Assembly: GCA_034659015.1 (NCBI GenBank)
Contig: JAYEGL010000002.1
Coordinates: forward strand, 248,001 to 312,000
Direction of reading: 5' to 3'
DNA length: 64,000 nt
DNA from: Maricaulis sp034659015
GTDB taxonomy: Bacteria > Pseudomonadota > Alphaproteobacteria > Caulobacterales > Maricaulaceae
The position numbers were made by a program, and so were the translations under genes. How positions within the stretch are numbered: the stretch's first letter is position 1; each line of letters starts with the position of its first letter. Under the pieces are notes generated by a model. It made no database searches. It was not told where the DNA came from and saw only the letters and a list, made by a program, of their open reading frames with translations. Positions 45,910 through 53,467 of this stretch are shown here, one piece after another.

Positions 45910-46020
45910 CCGCCGCGGTAGCCGGTTTTTCGAGACGCGTGCCTTGTGCCGCGGGAAGAGAATCCTGGCGTCTGCGCGCCTGTTGCCGGAAGCCGTGAGC
46001 ACACCCGTTTCCCGGCCACA

Positions 46021-46175
46021 CGATTTTTCCCGGACGGCGTGAAGCGCCGAGCCGGGATCGACCGTTCAACCGCCTCGCTCGTCCTCGGCAATCGTCGGTC
46101 CCGGACAGCGCTGCCGCGCTTCCGGGAGAAACACGTTTTTGTCAGGGAAGGGGAAGCGGCGGAAATGAAAGAAAC
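46021..46175 (+). repeat. copy R0 of a ~176-bp repeat family
   Basis: This stretch starts TTTTTCCCGGACGGCGTGAA and ends near GGAAGCGGCGGAAATG. It is nearly identical to the three tandem copies at 46789-47310 but stands alone, separated from them by the Rhs and IS110 fragments. It contains the hairpin CCCGGACAGCGCTG...CGCTTCCGGG. Confidence 0.8.
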
Positions 46176-46186
46176 GGTGACATGCA

Positions 46187-46580
46187 CCGATTTCCGAGGA
46201 CGGCGGTCTGGTCACCCGCTTCCAGTATGACGGTCTGGACCTGGTCGGCGAGTACGGATCGGGCGGGGCGCTGATCCGGCGTTATGTCCACGGTCCCGGC
46301 ATGGACGAGCCGCTGGTGCGCTATGACGGCACGGGCACCACGTCGCGGCGCTGGCTGATCGCCGACGAGCGCGGCTCGATCGTGGCGGAGACGAATGCGT
46401 CCGGCGCGGCGGTGCAGGTGAACACCTATGGCGCCTGGGGCGAGCCGGGCCATGCCAATACCGGGCGGTTCGGCTATACCGGCCAGGTCTTCCTGGGCGA
46501 GGTGGGGCTCTATCACTACAAGGCGCGGGCGTATAACCCGGAGATCGGGCGCTTCCTGCAGACCGATCCGATCGGGGTCG
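46187..46580 (+). pseudogene. Rhs-family core fragment, truncated at both ends
   Basis: The frame reads DGGLVTRFQYDGLDLVGEYG, then RYVHGPGMDEPLVRYDGTG, and the Rhs-core hallmark GLYHYKARAYNPEIGRFLQ followed by TDPIG. It begins inside the end of repeat R0 without a start codon and stops where the IS110-like sequence begins. The usual YD-repeat N-terminus and any polymorphic toxin C-terminus are missing. It is a relic of a contact-dependent or secreted Rhs toxin gene. Confidence 0.8.
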
Positions 46581-46698
46581 CGGCCAGCGCCTCCGGATCG
46601 GTCCGCGCCAGACCGGTCGCCCTCACCGATCCGTCTGCTGCAACAACGCAAATATGAGTCAGTTCAACCGAGACATCCAATCCGATATACTCTGACAT
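46581..46698 (-). pseudogene. IS110-family transposase, N-terminal stub
   Basis: From ATG 46698 the minus strand encodes MSEYIGLDVSVELTHICVV and about 20 more residues of a DEDD-type IS110 N-terminus (GLDVS with the first catalytic Asp). It then runs into reversed Rhs sequence. The rest of the transposase is gone. The DNA to about 46760 on its 5' side is probably the IS end. Confidence 0.7.
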
Positions 46699-46788
46699 GG
46701 TCACGCTCCTTCGCTGTCTATTGGGGCTGAAACAGACCCCGCACTATAGACCCGGAGCGTGACCAGCCGCGATTACGGCCGTGGCTCC

Positions 46789-47310
46789 TTTTTTCCCGGA
46801 CGGCGTGAAGCGCCGAGCCGGGATCGACTGTTCCACCGCCTCGCTCGCCCTCGACAATCGTCGGTCCCGGACAGCGCTGCCGCGCTTCCGGGAGAAGTGC
46901 GTTTTGTCGGGGAAAGGGGGAGCGGCGGAAATGGGTGTGTGTCCCCGTGTCTCGACCAGACGCGATTTTTCCCGGACGGCGCGAAGCGCCGAGCCGGGAT
47001 CGACTGTTCAACCGCCTCGCTCGTCCTCGGCAATCGTCGGTCCCGGACAGCGCTGCCGCGCTTCCGGGAGAAATGGGTTTTGTCGGGGAAAAGGGGGAGC
47101 GGCGGAAATGGGTGTGTGTTCCCGTTTCTCGACCAGACGCGATTTTTCCCGGACGGCGCGAAGCGCCGGGCCGGGATCGACTGTTCAACCGCCTCGCTCG
47201 TCCTCGGCAATCGTCGGTCCCGGATAGCGCTGCCGCGCTTCCGGGAGAAATGGGTTTTGTCGGGGAAAGGGGGAGCGGCGGAAATGGGGGCGTGTTCCCG
47301 TTTCTCCCAA
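46789..47310 (+). repeat. three tandem copies (R1-R3) of the ~176-bp repeat
   Basis: Equivalent positions (the CCC of TTTTCCCGG) lie at 46795, 46971 and 47148, giving periods of 176 and 177 bp. Units are almost identical. Each carries the hairpins CCCGGACGGCG...GAGCCGGG and CCCGGACAGCGCTG...TTCCGGG. Open frames through them are by-products of the repetition. There are no spacers, so this is not a CRISPR array. Confidence 0.88.
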
Positions 47311-47320
47311 GACGGCAAAG

Positions 47321-47350
47321 AAAAAGGCCGCCCGGACGGGGCGGCCTTTT
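47321..47350. terminator. bidirectional intrinsic terminator after the Hpt gene
   Basis: GGCCGCCC (47326-47333) pairs with GGGCGGCC (47339-47346), with AAAAA on the left and TTTT on the right, so it can terminate in both directions. It serves the minus-strand Hpt gene ending at 47373. Confidence 0.9.
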
Positions 47351-47372
47351 GCGTGTCCTGCGGGCGAGATGC

Positions 47373-47867
47373 CTAGTCCTTCCAGGGCGCGGCGAAGGCG
47401 GCGGACTGTTTTTCCAGTTCGCCGGCCAGTTCGGAGGCCACGGCGTCCTCGTCATTGCGGATATTCTGCGACAGGGCCGCGCGGATCGCGCCGACATGGG
47501 CCAGGGCGAGGGCGGCGGAGGCCTCGTCGCGCTTTTCCTGGATGTCGAGCATCTTGGCCAGCGAAGCCGCCAGGCGCGTGATGATCGGGAATTCATAGGT
47601 CGAGCCGACACCGCGCAGATCGTGTGCGCGCACGAAAAGTTCCTCGCCTTCCGGGCCGGCAAGGCCTTTCGCCTTCACGGCCTTGGCCGCCTCTTCCAGC
47701 TTGCCGACTTCCTCTTCCAGCCATTGGCCGAAATCGGCGCGCAGATCCTTGAGGGCTTCCTCGGCCTTCTCGATCATGTCCATGTCGGCCTGGCCGATCG
47801 GGCCGCCCACCTTGGCCTGGAGCAGGTTGGGGACTGAAATCACTTCAGCGTCGTTGGATTTGGCCAT
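47373..47867 (-). CDS. Hpt-domain histidine phosphotransfer-like protein
   Basis: The 164-residue helical protein has the phosphotransfer motif FVRAHDLRGVGSTYEFP with the candidate phospho-His at H82. Helices before and after (EALKDLRADFGQWLEEEVGKLEE; ITRLAASLAKML) would build the four-helix bundle. It lies 14 bp downstream of a receiver gene on the same strand, so the two probably form a phosphorelay pair. No histidine kinase is nearby. Confidence 0.8.
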   Translation of the reverse strand: MAKSNDAEVISVPNLLQAKVGGPIGQADMDMIEKAEEALKDLRADFGQWLEEEVGKLEEAAKAVKAKGLAGPEGEELFVRAHDLRGVGSTYEFPIITRLAASLAKMLDIQEKRDEASAALALAHVGAIRAALSQNIRNDEDAVASELAGELEKQSAAFAAPWKD

Positions 47868-47881
47868 GAAAAGGATCCCTC

Positions 47882-48337
47882 TCAGTTCGCGGGGGAAAGG
47901 ATGGCATGGCCGGTTTCGGCATGCCCGGATTTGCGGGTCAGGGTGTCGCCCAGGGCACCGGCCAGGGAGGCGGCGGTGAAGGGCTTGACCAGAAAGGCGT
48001 CGACACCGGCCCGGCTCGCCTCGGCGATGCGGGCGCGGTCGGAATAGGCGGACAGCATGAGGACCGGAATGGCGGCGGCGGGGCCGTCGAACGCGGTGCG
48101 CAGCGTGCGCACGAAGTCCAGCCCGTCGCGCGGCGTCATCTTCCAGTCGGTGATCACCAGGTCGATCGTCTTCGACGCAATGACGTCGAGCGCGCGGTCG
48201 ACCGTGTCCGTCTCGATTACGCGGGCACAGCCGAACGCGTTCAGCGACACGCGCAACGCGCCGCGAAGGGCGGCATTGTCGTCGACCAGCAGGACGCGGA
48301 GCCGCGTCAGGTCGGTGATCGTGTCGGGTGCAGTCAT
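47882..48337 (-). CDS. response regulator receiver protein
   Basis: The 151-residue single REC domain has VLLVDDNAALRG at the acidic pocket, phospho-acceptor D64 in LVITDWKMTPRDG, and Lys118 in FLVKPF. There is no output domain. The start at 48337 was chosen over an upstream frame to 48376 because it begins just before the first strand. It is the leading gene of the receiver-Hpt unit, and a CtrA-like box lies 55 bp upstream. Confidence 0.88.
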   Translation of the reverse strand: MTAPDTITDLTRLRVLLVDDNAALRGALRVSLNAFGCARVIETDTVDRALDVIASKTIDLVITDWKMTPRDGLDFVRTLRTAFDGPAAAIPVLMLSAYSDRARIAEASRAGVDAFLVKPFTAASLAGALGDTLTRKSGHAETGHAILSPAN

Positions 48338-48391
48338 GGCGTGCGCGAATCCGGTCCGGGTCAGTTCCAGTGTCACCCTAGTGGACCTTGC

Positions 48392-48406
48392 TTAACGTCA
48401 GCCTAA
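48392..48406. promoter_or_regulatory. CtrA-like box between nadK and the receiver gene
   Basis: Read on the minus strand the site is TTAG-GCTGACG-TTAA, again TTAA-N7-TTAA with one mismatch. It sits 55 bp from the receiver start and next to the nadK stop. Confidence 0.4.
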
Positions 48407-48411
48407 GCGCG

Positions 48412-49176
48412 TCAGCTTTCGAACTGTTCGATCAGGATCCGCTCGGCCAGGTCACGGCCCTTATCATAGAGCAGGGTGAGGGTGACGTCATTCGCCTCGA
48501 CGATGTCGACCCGCGCGACCTCGCGGAATTCGCGGTTGTCCGCCACCGCGGACACGGGCCTCAGGCGCGGTTCGACGATCTCGAAACCCACCCGCACCGT
48601 GTGCGGCAGCAGGGCGCCGCGCCAGCGGCGCGGACGGAAGGCGCTGATCGGGGTGAGGGCGAGAACCTTGGAATCGAGCGGCAGGATGGGGCCGTGGGCG
48701 GACAGATTGTAGGCGGTCGAGCCGGCCGGTGTGGCGACGAGAACGCCGTCGGCCTGCAGCTCGCCCATCCGGTCGCGGCCGTCGATGGTGATCTTGATCT
48801 TGGCGGTCTGGCGGGTTTCGCGCAGCAGCGAGACCTCGTTGATCGCGAGCGCCTCGAAGGGCGTGCTGTTGACGTCCTCGCCCCAGGCCCTGAGCGGGTG
48901 GATGCGGACCTCTTCCGCCGTGGCGATTCGGTCGGCCAGCCCGTCCGGGCGGAACTCGTTCATCAGGAAGCCGACCGAGCCGAAATTCATGCCGTAGACG
49001 CGTGCGCCCGTCTTCATCGAGACGTGCAGCGCGTCCAGCATCAGCCCGTCGCCGCCCAGGGCGATGATGGTGCTGGCCGCCTCCAGCGGGACACAGCCAT
49101 ACATCTCCTCGAGGCGCGCCTTGGCGGCCTTGGCTTCAGGCCTGGGACTGGCCAGGAAGGCATAGGAATCGGAAAT
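48412..49176 (-). CDS. nadK: NAD kinase with a non-canonical (ATT) apparent start
   Basis: The enzyme phosphorylates NAD+ to NADP+. The GGDG motif is in IIALGGDGLML, the NAD-binding segment in GVLVATPAGSTAYNLSAHGPIL, and the NE motif in ALAINEVSL. The first conventional start, ATG 49104, would delete the beta-strand SYAFLASPRPEA that alphaproteobacterial NAD kinases have. The frame upstream of 49104 stays homologous-looking to ATT at 49174-49176 and then hits TAA at 49186-49188, with no ATG, GTG or TTG between. I therefore give 49176 as the likely start and 49104 as the conservative one. With the ATT start it has 254 residues. Confidence 0.82.
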   Translation of the reverse strand: MSDSYAFLASPRPEAKAAKARLEEMYGCVPLEAASTIIALGGDGLMLDALHVSMKTGARVYGMNFGSVGFLMNEFRPDGLADRIATAEEVRIHPLRAWGEDVNSTPFEALAINEVSLLRETRQTAKIKITIDGRDRMGELQADGVLVATPAGSTAYNLSAHGPILPLDSKVLALTPISAFRPRRWRGALLPHTVRVGFEIVEPRLRPVSAVADNREFREVARVDIVEANDVTLTLLYDKGRDLAERILIEQFES

Positions 49177-49182
49177 GGCGGG

Positions 49183-49319
49183 GATTTAGAGCAATCTCAT
49201 CGATTTCGAGGTCAATGAAGTTGCTCTAACCTCTTGTTGGGGCGCATTTTCGAACCGCGAAACCGCTTACCACTTTCGCTGAAAATGCTCGAGTGAAAGA
49301 CTTTGCCGAACAAGTCTTT
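49183..49319. repeat. mosaic palindromic intergenic element upstream of nadK
   Basis: Three consecutive dyads are present. TTAGAGCAA (49186-49194) pairs with TTGCTCTAA (49221-49229), with more pairs inside. GCATTTTC (49244-49251) pairs with GAAAATGC (49281-49288). AAAGACTT (49297-49304) pairs with AAGTCTTT (49312-49319). The wording resembles intergenic palindromic repeats widespread in Rhizobiales. The left end reaches to within 10 bp of the nadK start. Confidence 0.6.
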
Positions 49320-49321
49320 AT

Positions 49322-50380
49322 TCAAGCCCTCGAACCCATCTGACGCAAGACCTTGGCGGCCTTTTCCGGTCCGTACATGCGGAAGACATTGGCGGCGGCC
49401 GACATGGCGTCGCCCTCGAGCGCCTGATGCATCCGGCCGGAACGCTGCAGCGCCTTGTGGATGACAGGATAGGCAGTGCGTTCCAGCTCGGCGGCCTGAC
49501 AGGCCATGGCCGCGGCGCGCACGCCGCCCATGGTCAGGGCGACGCGCCATTGCGAGACCTTGATACCGCACAGATGCGCGATGCCGTGGTCGAACACGGC
49601 TTCCTCGCCGCGGATCAGCGCGTCGAGCGCGTACTGCCCGTTCAGCTCGCCGGCCTTGGCGGCATCGTTGACGCGCTTGGCGGCGTCCTTGTCGACATCT
49701 TCCGGCGTGGCGGAGAGGGCGGTTTCCACCGCCAGCTTCTCCACCTTGTCCTTGTCCAGGCCGAAGCGGCGATAGAGTTCCTCGCGCCAGTTTTCCGGCA
49801 GCATGATGCACAGCTGGGTGGCGAAGTCCGTCGTCAGGTCGTGCCGGCGGGCCAGGGCCTCGCGCAGTTTCGGATTGTCGCGCGCGACGGTGAGGCAGAT
49901 GTCCAGCGTGTTCTCGCTGATCTCGGCCGTCGCATTGTTGGCCAGGGCTTTCAGCACGATGGCCTCGCCCGGCTGGGCCAGCGTGTCGGAGACGGCCAGG
50001 CACAGATTGGCGCGCATGGCCAGGACGCGGCGGTGCTCCGTCGTGCCCTTCTCGGCCAGCTCGATCATGTCCTTCTGGGTCAGCCGGTCGCTCTTCTCGA
50101 TGATCACCGCGGACACTTCGATCGGTTCGAAGGCCAGGAAACGGATCACGTCGTGCGGCGCCCAGTCGCACGGGGCCAGGCGCGCCGCGATCTGCGACTT
50201 GGTCTCCGTGTCGCTCTTGGAGGACAGGGTGAGGAGCAGCTCGCCGGCGACCGGCTCGGCGGTCGGGGAGAGCGGTTGCGCGACACACAGGTCCACCACG
50301 CCCATGGCCAGCTCGCGACGCTTTCCGGGATCGCGAACCTTGGCCAGGTTATTGAGGGTTTCTGCAGTATCAGGACGCAT
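49322..50380 (-). CDS. DUF2336 domain-containing protein (second)
   Basis: The 352-residue helical repeat protein (MRPDTAETLNNLAKVRDPGKRRELAMG...) has the DUF2336 pattern LAPCDWAPHDVIRFLAFEPIEVSAVIIEKSD, with regularly spaced helix pairs. A GTG at 50425 in frame would add 15 residues and has AAGG almost touching it. ATG 50380 was preferred, but the choice is uncertain. The C-terminal part (GYALDA-like helices, GSRA end) is typical. The protein has no membrane or signal segments and probably acts as a cytosolic scaffold. Confidence 0.85.
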   Translation of the reverse strand: MRPDTAETLNNLAKVRDPGKRRELAMGVVDLCVAQPLSPTAEPVAGELLLTLSSKSDTETKSQIAARLAPCDWAPHDVIRFLAFEPIEVSAVIIEKSDRLTQKDMIELAEKGTTEHRRVLAMRANLCLAVSDTLAQPGEAIVLKALANNATAEISENTLDICLTVARDNPKLREALARRHDLTTDFATQLCIMLPENWREELYRRFGLDKDKVEKLAVETALSATPEDVDKDAAKRVNDAAKAGELNGQYALDALIRGEEAVFDHGIAHLCGIKVSQWRVALTMGGVRAAAMACQAAELERTAYPVIHKALQRSGRMHQALEGDAMSAAANVFRMYGPEKAAKVLRQMGSRA

Positions 50381-50647
50381 GGATTCAGGCTTCTTGATTG
50401 TGTTTGCCCTATCTAAAACAGACACGCCTTGAAAACTTGTTAATTGAGGTTGCGCAGACCTGCAGAGTGAAATGAAAGCAATTGTTTACCATGTGCTATA
50501 CGCTCTTTACTATGCAGTTTGCTCGACAACAAGCACAGGCTGTATTGGCGGGCGCGTGTGCGGCATCGGGGCGGGAAGGATTTGACGGCGCCCGGCCGAA
50601 GGCCGATCCTTGCTTCGTTGGCGATAAAGACCCCCGGGGAGAAAACC

Positions 50648-51415
50648 ATGGACGATCAATCCAACCTCTCGGTGAAGGACCAGGTCTCGGACGAGGAGTG
50701 GAAGGCGCGCTGCGATCTGGCCGCGCTCTACCGTCTCGTGCGCATGCATGGCTGGGACGATCTCTTCTTCACCCATATTTCGATGCGCGTGCCGGGGCCG
50801 GACGAGCACTTCCTGCTCAACCCGTTCGGCCTGCTCTATGAAGACGTGACGGCCTCGAACATGGTGAAGGTGGATCTGGACGGCAATGTCCTGCCGCCCT
50901 CGCAATACGGCATCAATCCGGCCGGCTTCACCATTCACTCGGCGATCCACGAGGCGCGTCCGGACGTGAAGGTCGCGCTGCACCTGCATTCCGACGACGG
51001 CGTCGCCGTGGCCGCCCAGAAGCGCGGCCTGCTGCCGATCTCGCAGCTGGCGATGAATGTCTACAAGGATGTGAGCTATCACGACTATGAGGGCATCGCG
51101 CTGGATCACGCGGAAAAGGAACGCCTCGTTGCGGATCTGGGCGAGAAGAATCTGATGATTTTGCGCAACCATGGGACGTTATCGGTTGGCGACCACCCGT
51201 TTAGCGCGTATGTTCGCATCTACCTGCTGGAGAAGGCCTGCCGGATCCAGCTGAAGGCGCAGGCGGGTGGAGAGCTGATCGAATGGGACGAGAAGATGCA
51301 GGATCGCGTCTTCGAACAGTCCGGCGAGATCGCCTCGAACGATCTGTTCAAGGAGATCGCCTGGGCGGCTGTCCTCGATCGTGTGCGCCGCGAAAGCCCC
51401 GGTTTCGACGCTTAG
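50648..51415 (+). CDS. class II aldolase/adducin family protein
   Basis: The 255-residue protein is of the fuculose-1-phosphate aldolase/adducin-head type. The zinc-binding His pair is in VALHLHSDDGVAV, and a third His is in LRNHGTLSVG. The segment DDLFFTHISMRVPGPDEHFLLNPFG is typical of the family. The ATG at 50648 has GGGGAGA upstream; the open frame continues to 50519 without conserved sequence. It may be a sugar-phosphate aldolase or decarboxylase; the substrate is not deducible. Its last codons begin a 15-bp tandem repeat. Confidence 0.88.
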   Translation: MDDQSNLSVKDQVSDEEWKARCDLAALYRLVRMHGWDDLFFTHISMRVPGPDEHFLLNPFGLLYEDVTASNMVKVDLDGNVLPPSQYGINPAGFTIHSAIHEARPDVKVALHLHSDDGVAVAAQKRGLLPISQLAMNVYKDVSYHDYEGIALDHAEKERLVADLGEKNLMILRNHGTLSVGDHPFSAYVRIYLLEKACRIQLKAQAGGELIEWDEKMQDRVFEQSGEIASNDLFKEIAWAAVLDRVRRESPGFDA

Positions 51416-51478
51416 AAGTTCGACGCTTAGGGTTTCGACGCTCAGGGTTTCGACGCTCAGGACTTCGGCGCCAAGGCG
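51404..51478 (+). repeat. five-unit 15-bp tandem repeat across the aldolase stop codon
   Basis: Units begin TTCGACGCTYAGRRK at 51404, 51419, 51434, 51449 and 51464 (the last diverged to TTCGGCGCCAAGGCG). In the frame of the next gene each unit encodes an RR-x-G-x pentapeptide. The repeat contains the aldolase stop and separates it from the next signal peptide. Confidence 0.85.
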
Positions 51479-51492
51479 CTTGCCTCCTTCTT

Positions 51493-52251
51493 GTGTTGCT
51501 GGCGGCCTGTGCCGGTTCTCCGGTACAGGCCGGCGCCTGGTTGCAGGAAAAGGGCGAGGGCCTGCTCATCGTCACCACGCTCATGGACCGGGCGGACAGC
51601 CGCTACGGGCCGGACGGGGCGCGTGTCGATGACGGCTATTTCTACAAGGACGAGACCTCGGCCTATCTGGAATACGGCGTCACCGCCCGCCTGACCGCGG
51701 TGGCGCGGCTCGCCTGGCAGTCGGTCGACCGCCGGCGCGGCACGAGCGTCGACGCGGGCAGCGGTCTTGCGGCCAGCGAGCTGGGCCTGCGGGCCGGGCT
51801 CTGGCAGGGCCGGGGCCAGGTCGCCACCGTGCAGCTCATGGCCCTGGTGCCGGGCGTCGGGGAGAATGTCTCCAACCGGCCGCTCGGCGAGGGCGGCACG
51901 GCCTGGGAAGTGCGCGGGCTGTGGGGGCGCAGTTTCCGCGCATCGCAATTCGCCGATATCCAGCTCGCCCATCGCTGGCGCACGGCGCCGGATCTGGACG
52001 AGGTCCGGCTCGACCTCACCTGGGGCTGGCGGCCTGCGCCACGCTGGCAGGTGCTGGCCCAGGGCTTTTCGGTCTGGAGTGTCGAGGCTGCGCGGCCCGG
52101 CCGGCCCGGTTTCGACCAGCACAAGCTGCAGTTTTCCGTCGGCCGCGAGATCGCCGGCACGGAATACCATGCCGGCGTCTTCTTCACGCCCGCCGGCCGC
52201 AACACGCTGGACGAGCGCGCCGTCTTCCTGTCGGTCTGGCGGCGGTTCTGA
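51493..52251 (+). CDS. predicted outer-membrane/exported protein of unknown function (start unresolved)
   Basis: The frame from about 51475 encodes a signal-peptide-like GACLLLVLLAACAGSPVQAGA. About 235 residues with a beta-strand-rich, aromatic-terminated pattern follow (DDGYFYKDETSAYLEYGVTARLTAVARLAWQ... ending LSVWRRF), suggesting an outer-membrane beta-barrel. The only ordinary in-frame starts are GTG 51493, TTG 51496 (both too late for a good signal peptide) and ATG 51283, which lies 133 bp inside the aldolase gene. The 15-bp repeat occupies the place where a start would be expected. GTG 51493 is a placeholder. No family recognised. Confidence 0.65.
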   Translation: MLLAACAGSPVQAGAWLQEKGEGLLIVTTLMDRADSRYGPDGARVDDGYFYKDETSAYLEYGVTARLTAVARLAWQSVDRRRGTSVDAGSGLAASELGLRAGLWQGRGQVATVQLMALVPGVGENVSNRPLGEGGTAWEVRGLWGRSFRASQFADIQLAHRWRTAPDLDEVRLDLTWGWRPAPRWQVLAQGFSVWSVEAARPGRPGFDQHKLQFSVGREIAGTEYHAGVFFTPAGRNTLDERAVFLSVWRRF

Positions 52252-52274
52252 GGCTGGCCCGAGAGGTCAAACGC

Positions 52275-52487
52275 CATCCTGCCCCTTGCCATCCTGCCCC
52301 TTGATGGGGCAGGGGGACCGCGCCGCAGGCGTGGTGGATGGGGTGGGGGCGAAATGTCTGCCGTTTCGCGCCTAACGGGCCAGCACCGGGATTCCCCCCT
52401 TCCGTCCGGCTGCGTCGGCCCTTCGTTGCGTCGGACATGCCCCCGGCATGTCCTTCGGCGCCTCAGTCCCCATCAAGGGGAAGGATG
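52275..52487. repeat. dispersed palindromic element, copy B (about 213 bp)
   Basis: Related to copy A at 37900-38066: the left end CATCCTGCCCCTTGATGGGG and the right end CCCCATCAAGGGGAAGGATG are inverted, with CACCGGGATTC inside. Copy B is longer and its left end carries a 15-bp direct duplication (GCCATCCTGCCCCTT twice at 52273-52302). It lies between the exported-protein gene and the convergent cytochrome gene. Confidence 0.7.
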
Positions 52488-52496
52488 GCTGTTCCG

Positions 52497-53087
52497 CTAC
52501 TCCGCCGTTTCCACGGCGAGATAGCCGATCACGTCGCGGCGGTCTTCCGCGTCGCGAAGCCCGACGAAGCTCATCCGGTTGCCCGGCACCATGGCGCGCG
52601 GGTTCTCGATCCAGCTGTCCAGGGTTTCCACATCCCAGACAAGGCCGGCCTCGGTCAGCTGGCGGGAATAGTTGAAGCCCTCGGCCGCGGCGGCCTCGGC
52701 GCCGACAATGTCGTGAAGGTTCGGGCCGACCGTGTGGCGGCCGCCCTCGTTGAGCGTGTGGCAGGACTGGCAGCGGCGGAACTGGCGCGCCCCGTTCTGC
52801 AGGTCGGCATTGGCGTAGTCTCCGCCCAGCGATGCCAGGATGGCCTGGGCATCGCCGCCGGCGCCGTTGTCCGTCTCGTCTTCGTCCTCTTCCTCTCCCT
52901 CGTCCTGGATGGCTGCCGCGGTGTCCGCGCGCTCATGCGGCTCTTCCGGATTGCCGCTCGCGGGCGCGCCCGCTTCGGACGTCTGCGTGGCAGAGGAGGG
53001 AGCCTCCGGTTCCGGCGCCTCCTCCGATCCGCCGCCACAGGCGGCCAGTACAAGGACGGAGGCAAAAGGCAGAAGACGGCGCAGCAT
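52497..53087 (-). CDS. c-type cytochrome lipoprotein
   Basis: The 196-residue protein has a lipoprotein signal (PFASVLVLAACGGG), then a long acidic Glu/Asp/Ala-rich linker (about 20-75). A single class I cytochrome c domain follows, with haem motif CQSCH at 106-110 and axial Met172 in VPGNRMSF. It resembles cytochrome c2/c556-type electron carriers tethered to the membrane. The ATG at 53087 follows GGGAG and starts the signal; the open frame extends further upstream. Confidence 0.9.
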   Translation of the reverse strand: MLRRLLPFASVLVLAACGGGSEEAPEPEAPSSATQTSEAGAPASGNPEEPHERADTAAAIQDEGEEEDEDETDNGAGGDAQAILASLGGDYANADLQNGARQFRRCQSCHTLNEGGRHTVGPNLHDIVGAEAAAAEGFNYSRQLTEAGLVWDVETLDSWIENPRAMVPGNRMSFVGLRDAEDRRDVIGYLAVETAE

Positions 53088-53190
53088 GAAACACTCCCTG
53101 AGAAACGACTCGGCCATGAGATATAACGCACTCGCGCGCCGGGACGATGCGTCAGGATGCCACCACCCCCGCGAAGCGCATGCTCGCGGG

Positions 53191-53463
53191 GACGCACACC
53201 CGCCTGTCAAAGCGCTTCCTGGACGGTCTGGAACTGTCCGGGGGGCAGTGGCAGCGTCTCGCCATGGCGCGCGCCTTCATCAACGAGGACGCCGACCTCC
53301 TCATCCTCGACGAGCCCACTGCCGCGCCAATCTCTGCCTCGCCGACACCGTCCTGGTCCTCGACAGGGGACAGGTGGCCGAACGCGGCGACCATGACGCC
53401 CTGATGGCCAAGGACGGACTTTATGCGCAGTTGTTCAGGACGCAGGCGGCGGCTTGTCGGTAG
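53191..53463 (+). pseudogene. ABC transporter ATPase remnant (C-terminal half, internally deleted and frameshifted)
   Basis: One frame carries LSKRFLDGLELSGGQWQRLAMA with the ABC signature and Walker B LLILDEPTA. About 20 bp later a different frame continues with DTVLVLDRGQVAERGDHDAL and YAQLFRTQAA, the end of an exporter ATPase. The D-loop/H-loop region, roughly 40 codons, is missing, as are Walker A and any membrane domain. It cannot make a working ATPase. Confidence 0.85.
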
Positions 53464-53467
53464 GGGG

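Noticed and set aside
46789..47310. Possible CRISPR array because of three regularly spaced near-identical units
   Set aside because: Units are ~176 bp and contiguous with no unique spacers and no cas genes. It is a tandem duplication.
46781..47376. Open frames reading through the 176-bp repeats as repeat proteins
   Set aside because: All frames and both strands stay open because of base composition and the 176/177-bp periods. There is no start signal or codon bias.
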